Source: Chloroflexota bacterium (GTDB taxonomy: Bacteria; Chloroflexota; Anaerolineae; Ardenticatenales; Ardenticatenaceae). From it: a stretch of 8,458 bases of DNA. The notes beneath the pieces are model-generated. The model worked only from the letters and a program-made list of their open reading frames with translations, was not told where the DNA came from and ran no database searches. Numbering within the stretch: position 1 is the first letter of the stretch; the number at the start of each line of letters is the position of its first letter. The stretch spans positions 1 to 8,458 of the forward strand of contig DOUV01000121.1 in the NCBI GenBank assembly GCA_003520455.1, read 5' to 3'. The translations under genes and the position numbers were made by a program. Shown in pieces: positions 1-6,193 of this stretch.

Positions 1-96
1 GCCGAGCCAGACCGCCCAGGCCACGAGACGCTGGGCCCGCGATTGTGGCGGCCGGACAGCGTGCGCCTCCGGCAGGGTTGGGCTTGCCTCGCTCAT
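1..96 (-). CDS. Possible N-terminus of an unknown, perhaps membrane, protein (cut by window edge)
   Basis: An open frame begins with ATG at 96-94 and stays open to the window edge, giving 32 codons. The peptide starts MSEASPTLPEAH and ends RLVAWAVWLG. This is a polar N-terminus followed by basic residues and then the start of a hydrophobic Trp-rich segment, as expected for a protein whose first membrane helix lies just past the edge. The Shine-Dalgarno match is weak: GAAGG lies about 12 bases upstream. The strong promoter at 344-371 points at this frame, with a leader of roughly 240 bases. I do not recognise the family. The frame is short and could be chance, so the call rests on the promoter, the orientation shared with all neighbours, and the composition of the peptide. 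Confidence 0.4.
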   Translation of the reverse strand, partial: MSEASPTLPEAHAVRPPQSRAQRLVAWAVWLG

Positions 97-334
97 CGAA
101 ACGCGCGCCTTCGCTCCATTAGCGCTCCACCGGCGTCCCGATCCCACCGCAGCGCCTGCCGGGCTCGGGTCCCTGCAGACCGTGGTGGTACTGGCTCGCT
201 TCAGCCTTCTTACACAAACCTGGGGACTGTCTGACAGCAAGACGTTCAGACGATTTGGTCACGCGGTTCTCCGTATGGTCTGCACTTACGCTCATGTGGA
301 ATAAGGTGTGTAGCGTGAGCGTTCGACTATTCGA

Positions 335-364
335 TCGTACCGGATTATAACTCTCGTGGTACGA
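335..364. promoter_or_regulatory. Inverted repeat bracketing the -10 box (candidate operator)
   Basis: Perfect 7-base arms TCGTACC (335-341) and GGTACGA (358-364) are separated by 16 bases. One arm overlaps the predicted transcription start and the other lies in the -35/-10 spacer, so the -10 box sits between them. A dimeric repressor or activator bound here would directly control polymerase. The arms do not resemble the TACA/TGTA half-sites of BlaI/CopY regulators. The binding protein is unknown. Confidence 0.4.
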
Positions 365-371
365 CTGTCAA
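344..371 (-). promoter_or_regulatory. Consensus sigma70-type promoter firing leftward
   Basis: Read on the minus strand, a perfect -35 box TTGACA (371-366) is followed by a 16-base spacer and a perfect -10 box TATAAT (349-344). This is the best promoter match in the window. Transcription would start near 337 and run towards position 1. The only candidate target in the window is the frame starting at 96. A housekeeping-sigma promoter in this class is well established; that it is active here is inference. Confidence 0.7.
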
Positions 372-535
372 TAGTAGGCGAACCTTACGCGTTGTCCAAC
401 GCGTCGGGTGTGTCGCGCCTGTTGGCAGAGCCACCCCCATGCTGACGCGACGAAACTGGATAGGGAGAGCGACGAATTGTAGCTCACGAACGGGACAAGC
501 GGTCCTGACCCACCCCATCGCGTGCTTCGTGCAGA

Positions 536-563
536 CCGTTTTGGCTGGCTGAAAAGCCAACGG
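536..563. repeat. Bulged inverted repeat (hairpin)
   Basis: CCGTTTTGGCT (536-546) pairs with AGCCAACGG (555-563), a 9-bp stem if a two-base TT bulge is allowed, with a short loop. No U-run follows on either strand, so it is not a standard intrinsic terminator. Role unknown. Confidence 0.3.
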
Positions 564-863
564 TTGGCCCTCGCGTCCACACACTGGGCACCGACCGGGC
601 TGGCCTTGCTGAAGAAGCAAATTGACATCGTGATCCGGCCAGCCACGGCCTCCAACGCGCGGAGATGACGGATTCGGGGCGCGGACGCGCCGAGGAACAA
701 CAGTCCGGCGCTCGCCGTCTTGCTATGCCGCCAATCTCTTCAGCCAAGCCTCAGGAAAGGCTCAGATTCCCTTCGGACGACAGAAATAGCGAGGAGCTGA
801 GATGGCATAGCCACATGACAAGGAGCGCAGATTTCACCCCAGCCGTTCTTCCTGGCCCACCTC

Positions 864-1400
864 TCACTTCAAGGTCTTCAGGTAATCCAGCAGATCGTTG
901 AGGTCGCCCTCGGACATGCTCCAGCGGGGCATGGGCCAGGCCAGGGGCTCACCGGCCGGGTCGATGCCCTCGGTAATGGCACGCGTGATGGTCTCGTCGC
1001 TGTACGGCGGATGAGTTTCGTGGGCATCGCCGTGCTCGCCCTGCGTCAACGTTGGGTAGCGAATATCGGGCGCGACGAAGGTGCCCATCATCATGGTCAC
1101 GGTGCCGCCGCGGCCGTCGGGGCCGTGGCAGGCCGCGCAGGTCATCATGCCGGGATGGCTCATGCGCATACCGGCCATCTCGGCAGTGATGGGCTGGCCG
1201 GAAGCGCTCATCGCGGTGAAGTAGATCCGCTCACCGTTGGAGCGGAATTGCCGCGGGAAGAGTCCAAATTGCCCCCGCATCGGACCGGCCACCGAGCCGA
1301 ACGTGAGCGCTCCCAACAGCAACACCACGCCCGCGAGCAGCACGAGTCCGGCAAGCACGCCAGCGCCAACAACAAGGGGCCAGCGGATTCGTGCGTTCAT
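864..1400 (-). CDS. Membrane-anchored monoheme class I-like cytochrome c
   Basis: A 178-residue protein that likely carries electrons on the outer face of the cytoplasmic membrane. Residues about 8-32 form one hydrophobic helix after a short basic N-terminus, which would be an uncleaved anchor or export signal. The heme-binding motif CAACH is at residues 88-92 (Cys88, Cys91, His92), followed by GPDGRGG as in small class I cytochromes. M157 in WPMPRW or M162 is the probable distal ligand. The C-terminal LNDLLDYLKTLK is the usual closing helix of the fold. The start at 1400 has GGGAGGAGG about seven bases upstream. An upstream in-frame start at 1532 exists but would add an unrelated 44-residue tail inside the neighbouring gene. 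Its ATG overlaps the TGA of the preceding gene (ATGA), so translation is probably coupled. Residues 73-87 and 102-105 are rich in Met. The electron partner is unknown. Confidence 0.9.
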   Translation of the reverse strand: MNARIRWPLVVGAGVLAGLVLLAGVVLLLGALTFGSVAGPMRGQFGLFPRQFRSNGERIYFTAMSASGQPITAEMAGMRMSHPGMMTCAACHGPDGRGGTVTMMMGTFVAPDIRYPTLTQGEHGDAHETHPPYSDETITRAITEGIDPAGEPLAWPMPRWSMSEGDLNDLLDYLKTLK

Positions 1401-1702
1401 TCGGCGCCCTCCTCCCGCTCTGGCGATGATCGGGCGCCAGCCCGCGGTGTGCGCGTAGCAGTCAGCAACAAGAGGACCCCAGCGATCAGGAGCACAATCA
1501 AGCCGACCGGGACGAAGCAGGCCATAAGCCACCAGAAGATCGCAAAGCCGCCCATCACTCCCGGTCCCATCATCGCTGGCCCCATCATGCCAAAGCCCAT
1601 CCCGCTCAGCCCCCAGATAAGGCCCAGCAGGAACAACCCACCTACCAGGACCGCCAGCACGATCAGGACAAAAACCACAACCTCACGCCCCGTGATGTTC
1701 AT
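1397..1702 (-). CDS. Small Met-rich membrane protein of unknown function
   Basis: A 101-residue protein with a hydrophobic segment at about 8-32 and one or two further segments at about 53-82, and a polar tail rich in Arg and Glu (84-101). Between the helices, residues 35-50 form a Gly/Met-rich loop with Met at 35, 39, 40, 44, 45 and 50. Such clusters can bind Cu(I) in known copper-handling proteins, but here this is only a suggestion. The stop overlaps the start of the cytochrome c gene by four bases, so the two products are probably made together. GAAGGG lies only about two bases before the ATG; a GAAAGG further upstream is a second possible ribosome site. I do not recognise a named family. 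Confidence 0.75.
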   Translation of the reverse strand: MNITGREVVVFVLIVLAVLVGGLFLLGLIWGLSGMGFGMMGPAMMGPGVMGGFAIFWWLMACFVPVGLIVLLIAGVLLLLTATRTPRAGARSSPEREEGAE

Positions 1703-1796
1703 GGCCCTTCACGCACTACCTTTCACGTTGCACGGCATCGAGATCGACGTCGCGTTCAACCACCGACGCGCTCTCACTCGCCGGGACCGCGGGCCA

Positions 1797-1831
1797 GCCG
1801 GATCTCACGCCGTAGTGGCGTACGCTCCGGC
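1797..1831. repeat. Long, nearly perfect hairpin upstream of the membrane protein/cytochrome c pair
   Basis: Two nested perfect stems share one axis: GCCGGA (1797-1802) with TCCGGC (1826-1831), and ACGCC (1807-1811) with GGCGT (1817-1821), closing a five-base loop. The internal loop of TCTC against ACGC is small. The 35-base structure sits between the SHOCT gene ending at 1852 and the gene starting at 1702. No U-run follows on either strand, so it is more likely an mRNA-stabilising or attenuating hairpin, a protein site, or a dispersed palindromic element than an intrinsic terminator. Confidence 0.5.
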
Positions 1832-1851
1832 ACGATCAGGGTAACACCGAG

Positions 1852-2049
1852 TTACTGCACCAGGTCGGCGCGCATCGCTTCGTACTCGGCCTTGCTGATC
1901 TCCCCGCGGGCATAGCGCGCTTTCAGGATGTCCAACGCCGATTCACGGGGCTCACTATGCCCCTGGTAACCACCATCCGGCCGCCATCCCATCGCGTAGG
2001 CGATGACGACCACAATCAACACGATGAACAAGAGGCCAAATCCCATCAT
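1852..2049 (-). CDS. SHOCT-domain small membrane protein (second copy)
   Basis: A 65-residue protein. Residues 3-20 form one hydrophobic helix, a short polar linker follows, and residues about 38-63 form a SHOCT domain (short C-terminal domain) with the typical pattern ALDILKARYARGEISKAEYE. SHOCT domains are short helical modules found at the C-terminus of many bacterial membrane proteins and are thought to mediate oligomerisation; no enzymatic role is known. The start at 2049 (ATG ATG) is chosen because AAAGGAG lies eight bases upstream; the longer in-frame extension is polar, non-conserved-looking sequence with no ribosome site. It is a clear paralogue of the gene just upstream, differing mainly in the linker. 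Confidence 0.85.
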   Translation of the reverse strand: MMGFGLLFIVLIVVVIAYAMGWRPDGGYQGHSEPRESALDILKARYARGEISKAEYEAMRADLVQ

Positions 2050-2102
2050 GGTGGCTTCTCCTTTTTGGTTCGACGTTCGCTGCGTCCAACAGTTCTCTGA
2101 AA

Positions 2103-2169
2103 GATCGGTGATTCGTTCTCCGTTCCGGTGGAGCCGGTCATTTGTTCGTGGTCTGTGATCGGTTGTTCG
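2103..2169. repeat. Imperfect direct repeat in the leader of the second SHOCT gene
   Basis: GATCGGTGATTCG (2103-2115) recurs as GATCGGTTGTTCG (2157-2169), 11 of 13 bases alike and 54 bases apart, within a stretch full of TTCG/GTTCG words (2067-2172). It may be a degenerate simple repeat or a regulator site. Evidence is weak. Confidence 0.3.
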
Positions 2170-2233
2170 AGACCCACGGTCGAACGGCGCGATGAAAGCC
2201 GACAACGGGCCATACACAACCGGCCGGATACTC

Positions 2234-2485
2234 TTATCCCATCAAGTCATTCCGGATGTCCTCATACTCGGCCTTGGTAATCTCGCCCTGGGCGTAGCGG
2301 CGCTTGAGGATCTCAAGCGCCGGCTTGGAAGCGTCGCTGTTGGATCGAGTGTACTGGGAGGGCAAGGTGCCCGTGGAACGTGGAAACAGCGCGCTCACCA
2401 GCCACACCGCCAGGGCGATGACCAGGACCCAGAAGGCCAGCATGAAGATGATCCCGCCACCGTGGAAGCCCCACCCCATCATCAT
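2234..2485 (-). CDS. SHOCT-domain small membrane protein (first copy)
   Basis: An 83-residue protein. The N-terminus MMMGWGFHGGG is followed by a hydrophobic helix at about 11-34, a polar Ser/Thr-rich linker (37-54) and a SHOCT domain at about 56-82 containing ALEILKRRYAQGEITKAEYE. The start at 2485 is the first of three consecutive ATG codons and has GGAGGAGGTGA just upstream, the strongest ribosome site in this cluster; a longer frame to 2581 lacks one. It is the first gene after the two-component system and has its own candidate promoter at 2553-2581. The paralogue downstream is 184 bases away. The probable role is structural or regulatory at the membrane; the specific function is unknown. 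Confidence 0.87.
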   Translation of the reverse strand: MMMGWGFHGGGIIFMLAFWVLVIALAVWLVSALFPRSTGTLPSQYTRSNSDASKPALEILKRRYAQGEITKAEYEDIRNDLMG

Positions 2486-2552
2486 AGTGTTCACCTCCTC
2501 CAAGAGAACGCGTTTGAGTCTGGTCCGTGTGTTGCGCGCTTCACGTGCTACC

Positions 2553-2581
2553 CTGATAAACCCATTCCCAAACGGTGCCAA
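2553..2581 (-). promoter_or_regulatory. Candidate promoter for the SHOCT/cytochrome c cluster
   Basis: On the minus strand TTGGCA (2581-2576, five of six consensus bases) is followed by a 17-base spacer and TATCAG (2558-2553, four of six). It lies about 70 bases before the first SHOCT start, in the 163-base gap after the histidine kinase. A less-than-consensus -10 box would suit an activator-dependent promoter, for example one used by the neighbouring response regulator. No clear pair of OmpR-type direct repeats was found. Confidence 0.4.
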
Positions 2582-2648
2582 AAGTGTAGCTCGCCTCTGT
2601 AACAGGAGCTTAACGCCAGTATGACGATTTGATGAAGACTAGCGGGGA

Positions 2649-3764
2649 TCAGGAAGCGACGGGGAGGGTGAAAGTGAAGGTGCTTCCCTGACCCGGACCC
2701 GAGCTGGTAGCCCAGATCCGGCCGCCATGGGCCTCGACCAGGTGTTTGGCGATGGTCAGCCCAATGCCACTGCCGCCGCCGGCGCGTGAGCGGGATTTGT
2801 CCACCCGGTAGAAGCGCTCGAAGAGGTGTGCCAGGTGCTCGGGGGCGATGCCAATGCCGGTGTCCTGCACGGCGGTGGCGACGGCGCGACCCTCGCACCA
2901 GGCCCGGATGGTAACCTGGCCTCCCGGCCGAGTGTATTGCAGGGCGTTGCCCAGCAGATTGAGGAGCACCTGGGTCAGGCGATGCGGATCGGCCCAAACG
3001 TGCGGCAGCTCGGCCGGGAGGTCAACCCGCAAGCGGACGCCTTTGTCCTCGAACTGAGGGCGCAGACGGTCGACGGCGCCGCGGATCACTTCGGCCGGTG
3101 CGACCGCCCGGCGCTCGAGCAGGAGTTGCCCGGCCTCGGCGCGGGAAAGCTGGGCCAGGTCGTCGATCAGCCGCTGCAGCCGGGTCACCTCGCGCTGCAC
3201 ACTGAGAAAGGTGGCGGGCTCGGCCGGCAAGACACCATCCACCAGACCCTCCATCGTACTCTTGATGCTGCTGAGGGGGGTGCGCAGTTCGTGGGCCACG
3301 TCACCGATGAGCGCCAGGCGGCGCTGTTCGGTGCGCTCGAGGGTCTCCGCCATCCGGTTGAAGGTCTGGCCCAGAATACCCAACTCATCCTGGCTAGGCA
3401 CCTGCACGCGACCGTGATAATCACCGCCCGCAATGCCGCGGCTGGCCCGGGTCATCGCCTGAATGGGGCCGACAATGCGCCGGGTGGTGAAGACGCTCAC
3501 GGCGACTGCGGCCCCGGTCGCCGCCAGCGCCGCGACGGCCAGGACCTCGTTGATCGCGGCGCGAAAGTCCGCATGCAGCTCGTCTATGAGGATGGGGTCC
3601 GCACCCAACAGCGCCTGCATGCGCGCGGTGTGGCGCGCCAGGGCCGCTGGGGTGTGGAACGCAGCCGTAGTGATCAGCACGACCACGCCGACGATCACGA
3701 TGATAAGGTAGGAGACGAAAAGCTTCCAGCCCAGGTGCTGCTGAAGCCGCGAGACCGGGGTCAT
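2649..3764 (-). CDS. HAMP-domain sensor histidine kinase (two-component system)
   Basis: A 371-residue membrane kinase that would sense an envelope signal, autophosphorylate and pass the phosphate to the adjacent response regulator. Residues about 13-35 and 75-95 form two membrane helices around a short extracytoplasmic loop of about 40 residues, so the sensor domain is minimal. A HAMP linker follows (about 95-148, with GPIQAMTRASRGIAGGD). The phosphoacceptor helix carries DVAHELRTPL with His158. The ATPase domain shows the N box NLLGNALQYT (269-278), G1 DTGIGI (301-306), the F box LFERFYR (314-320) and G2 GGGSGIGLTIAK (329-340), so it looks fully active. The start at 3764 has GAGGA about nine bases upstream and overlaps the response regulator stop as ATGA. 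It resembles BaeS/ResE-type kinases; the stimulus cannot be read from the sequence. Confidence 0.96.
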   Translation of the reverse strand: MTPVSRLQQHLGWKLFVSYLIIVIVGVVVLITTAAFHTPAALARHTARMQALLGADPILIDELHADFRAAINEVLAVAALAATGAAVAVSVFTTRRIVGPIQAMTRASRGIAGGDYHGRVQVPSQDELGILGQTFNRMAETLERTEQRRLALIGDVAHELRTPLSSIKSTMEGLVDGVLPAEPATFLSVQREVTRLQRLIDDLAQLSRAEAGQLLLERRAVAPAEVIRGAVDRLRPQFEDKGVRLRVDLPAELPHVWADPHRLTQVLLNLLGNALQYTRPGGQVTIRAWCEGRAVATAVQDTGIGIAPEHLAHLFERFYRVDKSRSRAGGGSGIGLTIAKHLVEAHGGRIWATSSGPGQGSTFTFTLPVAS

Positions 3765-4453
3765 ATCGGTTCATCCTCAAAACGGTAGCCGGCGCCCCGC
3801 ACGGTGACAAGCAAGGTCGGGTTGGCCGAGTCGTCCTCCACCTTCTTGCGGAGGCGCCCGAGGTGGACGTCGACCACCCGCTCGTCACCATAATAGTTGT
3901 AGCCCCAAACCTGCTCGATGAGCTGCTCCCGGCTCAGCACCCGGCCGGCGTGGCGTGCCAGGGCTTCCAGCAGCTCGAACTCGATGGGCGTCAGTTCGAC
4001 CGGCTGTTCGTCCTTCCAAACCTGGCGGGCGCCCGGGTCGATGCGCAGCCGCCGAAAGGCCAGCACCGGCTCACCCGCGCCGAACCCCCGGCCTCGGCGA
4101 AGGATCGCCTTGACGCGCGCCACCAACTCACGTGGGCTGAAGGGCTTCGTCAGGTAGTCGTCGGCCCCCACGGTGAGCCCCACGACTTTGTCGGTCTCCT
4201 CGGTGCGGGCGGTCAGCATCAGGACGTAGACCTCGGATTCCTGGCGCAGGCGCCGGAGCACCTCGATCCCGTCCATCCCGGGCAACATGATGTCCAGGAT
4301 GATCAGGTCCGGCTGGAAGGCACGGGCCGCCTGGAGTGCCGATGGTCCATCGGCGGCGGTCTGGACCGTGAAGCCCTCCTGCTCCAGATAGGCCCGCACT
4401 GTGCGGACAATGATCGGCTCGTCGTCGACGATGAGCACCTTCGCGCCGTTCAC
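3761..4453 (-). CDS. OmpR/PhoB-family response regulator
   Basis: A 230-residue DNA-binding regulator, the usual family length. The receiver domain (4-118) has the acidic pair Asp10/Asp11, the phosphoacceptor Asp54 in LIILDIMLPGMDG, Thr81 and Lys103 in the conserved KPF. The C-terminal winged helix (about 128-226) contains ELTPIEFELLEALARHAGRV, the recognition-helix stretch RVVDVHLGRLRKK and the wing VRGAGYRFE. All catalytic residues are present. The start codon is GTG at 4453, with GAGGAG seven bases upstream. It overlaps its kinase by four bases and is preceded by a small overlapping ORF. No convincing promoter was found in the 270-base gap before it, so it may depend on read-through from the BlaI/M56 genes or on a weak, regulated promoter. 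Likely targets include the SHOCT/cytochrome cluster downstream (inference). Confidence 0.96.
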   Translation of the reverse strand: MNGAKVLIVDDEPIIVRTVRAYLEQEGFTVQTAADGPSALQAARAFQPDLIILDIMLPGMDGIEVLRRLRQESEVYVLMLTARTEETDKVVGLTVGADDYLTKPFSPRELVARVKAILRRGRGFGAGEPVLAFRRLRIDPGARQVWKDEQPVELTPIEFELLEALARHAGRVLSREQLIEQVWGYNYYGDERVVDVHLGRLRKKVEDDSANPTLLVTVRGAGYRFEDEPI

Positions 4454-4515
4454 GCGGCTGCTCCTCTCGAGATGGGCGCGAGCACTGGCGGTTTGTGTCT
4501 TCGGGAGGGGAACAC
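4450..4515 (-). CDS. Possible 21-residue leader peptide overlapping the response regulator start
   Basis: A small frame begins with GTG at 4515-4513, preceded by AAAGGAGT with seven bases of spacing, an excellent ribosome site. It encodes MFPSRRHKPPV and ten further residues, and its TGA overlaps the GTG of the response regulator by four bases (GTGA). This is the same architecture as the other coupled genes here, so it could set the translation rate of the two-component operon. The peptide is basic and Pro-rich, with no known family. It could be chance in GC-rich DNA. Confidence 0.4.
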   Translation of the reverse strand: MFPSRRHKPPVLAPISRGAAA

Positions 4516-4723
4516 GCGCAGACTCCTTTCAGCGACCACCCGGGCACAGGCCGCCGCAACGGCCGTAGTCAGCGCCAGGAGAAGGACGATGGTCCTAATC
4601 CTCGTAGATTGACCGCAACAATCATCGTCACTGATCCTCGCCGGCAGGCGAAGAGCGACAGGCTCTATTCAACCGGGGGCGCTGAGGGGAAAACAGGCAA
4701 CAGGACCACCGGCCACACAGCCC

Positions 4724-5698
4724 TCAAAACAGTTTGCCCAGCAACGAAGCGGGGCCGCAGCTCGCTGGGCCGAGGGTAGCAGCGATGTTTCCGGCCTCCA
4801 GGAGCAGGAGCCCGGTGAGTGCTACGCCGGCGATACCCAGGGTCCACTGATGACCACACTGGGGGCTCGCCACCTTCCCGGTGGCGGTCAGGAGCCGTGT
4901 AATGCGGCGCTCGATCAACTCACCAGCCCCCGCGAGGCGCTGTGCCGGGCCCGGGTCGGGCATCTCAACGGCGTGTTGCCAGACCTTCGCCAGCGCGCTT
5001 GCCAGCGCCAGCGGGCGACCGGTAACACTCACGGCCAGGTCGTCGCAGGCAGTTTCCTTCTCCTGGCGGAGCTGGCGATAGGCCACCCAGCTTGTCGGCA
5101 GGTAAAAGAAGGCATCACGCAGCACTGTCGCCAGCCAGATCACGAGAGAATCGCGCCGCGCCACGTGCGCCAACTCGTGAGCCAGCACCGCCTCGAGCTC
5201 GCGCCGGTCGAGACGTGTGATTATCCAGCTTGAAAGGAGTACGGACGGTTGCCAGAGCCCCCACGTGAGTGCCACCGGCCGATCGTAGACACAGAGCAGC
5301 ACACGCGGGCGGACCGTGCCGAGCTTATCCGCCAGATCATCGGCCAGGCCCTGCAGCTCCGGGGCCGCTGCCATACCCCTCCCTGCGATAAATCGCCGCA
5401 TCAGGGCGAGTCGCACCACGCCCAGGCTCAGCCCGCCCATTGCCACCAGTGCCATTGCCAGGGGCAGCCCCTCGCTCAAGGCGTAATTCCACGGCGGCGT
5501 ACCGATGTGGCAGACTCGGCCGGTCGCGTGATGGATTCCACTGATCGCGAGTCCGAGGCTAACGACCGGTGCCGCCAGGATGAGCACCTGCGCATCGCGC
5601 CGCTGTGACAAGGCGTGAACGCCACGCAGGATGTCAACTCCCAGGAAACCTGCCAGCACGACCAGGAGCACACTGGAAACGCCTAGCAGGGCGTGCAT
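4724..5698 (-). CDS. M56-family (BlaR1/MecR1-like) membrane metallopeptidase
   Basis: A 324-residue integral membrane zinc protease. Membrane helices are likely at about 1-22, 37-55, 78-99, 185-200 and 285-305. The zinc site HELAH is at residues 174-178 (His174, Glu175 catalytic, His178), preceded by RRELEAVLA, and RQEKETACDD (211-220) supplies the third ligand (Glu213 or Glu215). In BlaR1/MecR1 this domain is activated from outside and inactivates the BlaI/MecI repressor. Here the C-terminus ends about 20 residues after the last helix, so the penicillin-binding sensor domain of true BlaR1 (about 600 residues) is missing. The start at 5698 shares one base with the stop of the repressor gene (TGATG), which indicates coupled translation and a working pair. 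The signal is unknown; the substrate is probably the neighbouring repressor. No clear terminator follows. Confidence 0.93.
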   Translation of the reverse strand: MHALLGVSSVLLVVLAGFLGVDILRGVHALSQRRDAQVLILAAPVVSLGLAISGIHHATGRVCHIGTPPWNYALSEGLPLAMALVAMGGLSLGVVRLALMRRFIAGRGMAAAPELQGLADDLADKLGTVRPRVLLCVYDRPVALTWGLWQPSVLLSSWIITRLDRRELEAVLAHELAHVARRDSLVIWLATVLRDAFFYLPTSWVAYRQLRQEKETACDDLAVSVTGRPLALASALAKVWQHAVEMPDPGPAQRLAGAGELIERRITRLLTATGKVASPQCGHQWTLGIAGVALTGLLLLEAGNIAATLGPASCGPASLLGKLF

Positions 5699-6141
5699 CA
5701 GTCGCTTTCCTCGACGGCACGCCGGCGTTCGATCGCCTCGAGAAGATCGCGCGCCCGGGCTGCTGCCTCCGAATCGGCTAACGAGCTGAGTTCCTCAAGC
5801 ATTGCACCGGAGAAGCTCACGAGCAGGTCTTCGAGAACCCGGCCAACGAACTGTGAGACGAGCTCTTCCTCGGTGAAGGTCGGGTAGTACTTGTAGGCCT
5901 GCTCCTGCTTCTCCACGCGCAGCAGGTTCTTTTTCGCCAGGCGCGTCATCGTGTTCATGACCGTCGTATAGGCGATCCGCCGGCGCCCATACAGAACCTC
6001 GAAGATGTCACGGACGGTGGTACCTTCCCCGGCCGTCCGTGCCCAGATGAGATCCATGATCTCGGCCTCAAGATCGCCGAGTACCTTGCGAATGCCCGGG
6101 CGATCAAGCCGAACGACGTGAATATCTGGTTCGGGAGTCAT
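5698..6141 (-). CDS. BlaI/MecI/CopY-family transcriptional repressor
   Basis: A 147-residue dimeric winged-helix repressor, slightly longer than the usual 120-130 because of about 18 extra N-terminal residues. The domain begins at LGDLEAEIMDLIW (21-33), the family signature. The recognition helix is in AYTTVMNTMTRLAKKNLL (57-74), and AYKYYPTFTEEEL (82-94) leads into the C-terminal helices used for dimerisation and, in BlaI/MecI, for proteolytic inactivation. The start at 6141 has GAGGAG six bases upstream. It is first in an operon with the M56 peptidase and sits about 46 bases after a near-perfect promoter, which it probably represses itself. No beta-lactamase or PBP2a gene is in the window, so its regulon lies elsewhere or is different. 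Confidence 0.95.
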   Translation of the reverse strand: MTPEPDIHVVRLDRPGIRKVLGDLEAEIMDLIWARTAGEGTTVRDIFEVLYGRRRIAYTTVMNTMTRLAKKNLLRVEKQEQAYKYYPTFTEEELVSQFVGRVLEDLLVSFSGAMLEELSSLADSEAAARARDLLEAIERRRAVEESD

Positions 6142-6193
6142 CCATCACTCCTCACTCTCGTACGTCTGGGAAGAGACCGTCTGCCTGGCGGGC

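Larger units (their letters stand above)
97..863. other. Long intergenic region, no convincing gene
   Basis: About 770 bases lie between the cytochrome c stop and the possible gene at the left edge. Short open frames exist on both strands, but none has a good ribosome binding site together with a recognisable protein. Parts of it, around 285-380, are AT-richer than the rest of the window. It holds a strong minus-strand promoter with an inverted repeat (335-371), a bulged hairpin (536-563), a 6-bp stem GGCGCG/CGCGCC at 678-691, and a minus-strand frame encoding CPVCG and CTKH (522-590) that might be a relic of a zinc-ribbon protein. No tRNA, rRNA, CRISPR or insertion-sequence ends were seen. 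Confidence 0.6.

Noticed and set aside
119..295. Minus-strand ORF of 58 residues downstream of the left promoter
   Set aside because: No Shine-Dalgarno sequence and no recognisable features; left as possible leader RNA.
745..768. AGCCT/AGGCT stem as terminator after the cytochrome c gene
   Set aside because: Only five pairs and no U-run on the minus strand.
1401..1532. N-terminal extension of cytochrome c
   Set aside because: The internal ATG at 1400 has a strong ribosome site and directly precedes the membrane anchor; the extension overlaps another gene.
1011..1844. Plus-strand open frame of 277 codons
   Set aside because: It is antisense to the cytochrome c and Met-rich membrane protein genes; its product is His/Arg/Thr-rich low-quality sequence with no domain, a GC-rich shadow.
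2826..3788. Plus-strand open frame of 320 codons
   Set aside because: Lies antisense to the histidine kinase, whose motifs are all intact; no domain and no ribosome site.
3863..4612. Plus-strand open frame of 249 codons
   Set aside because: Antisense shadow of the response regulator.
4516..4723. Promoter for the two-component operon
   Set aside because: Several TTG words and A/T patches were tried, but none gives an acceptable -35/-10 pair with 16-18 bases of spacing.
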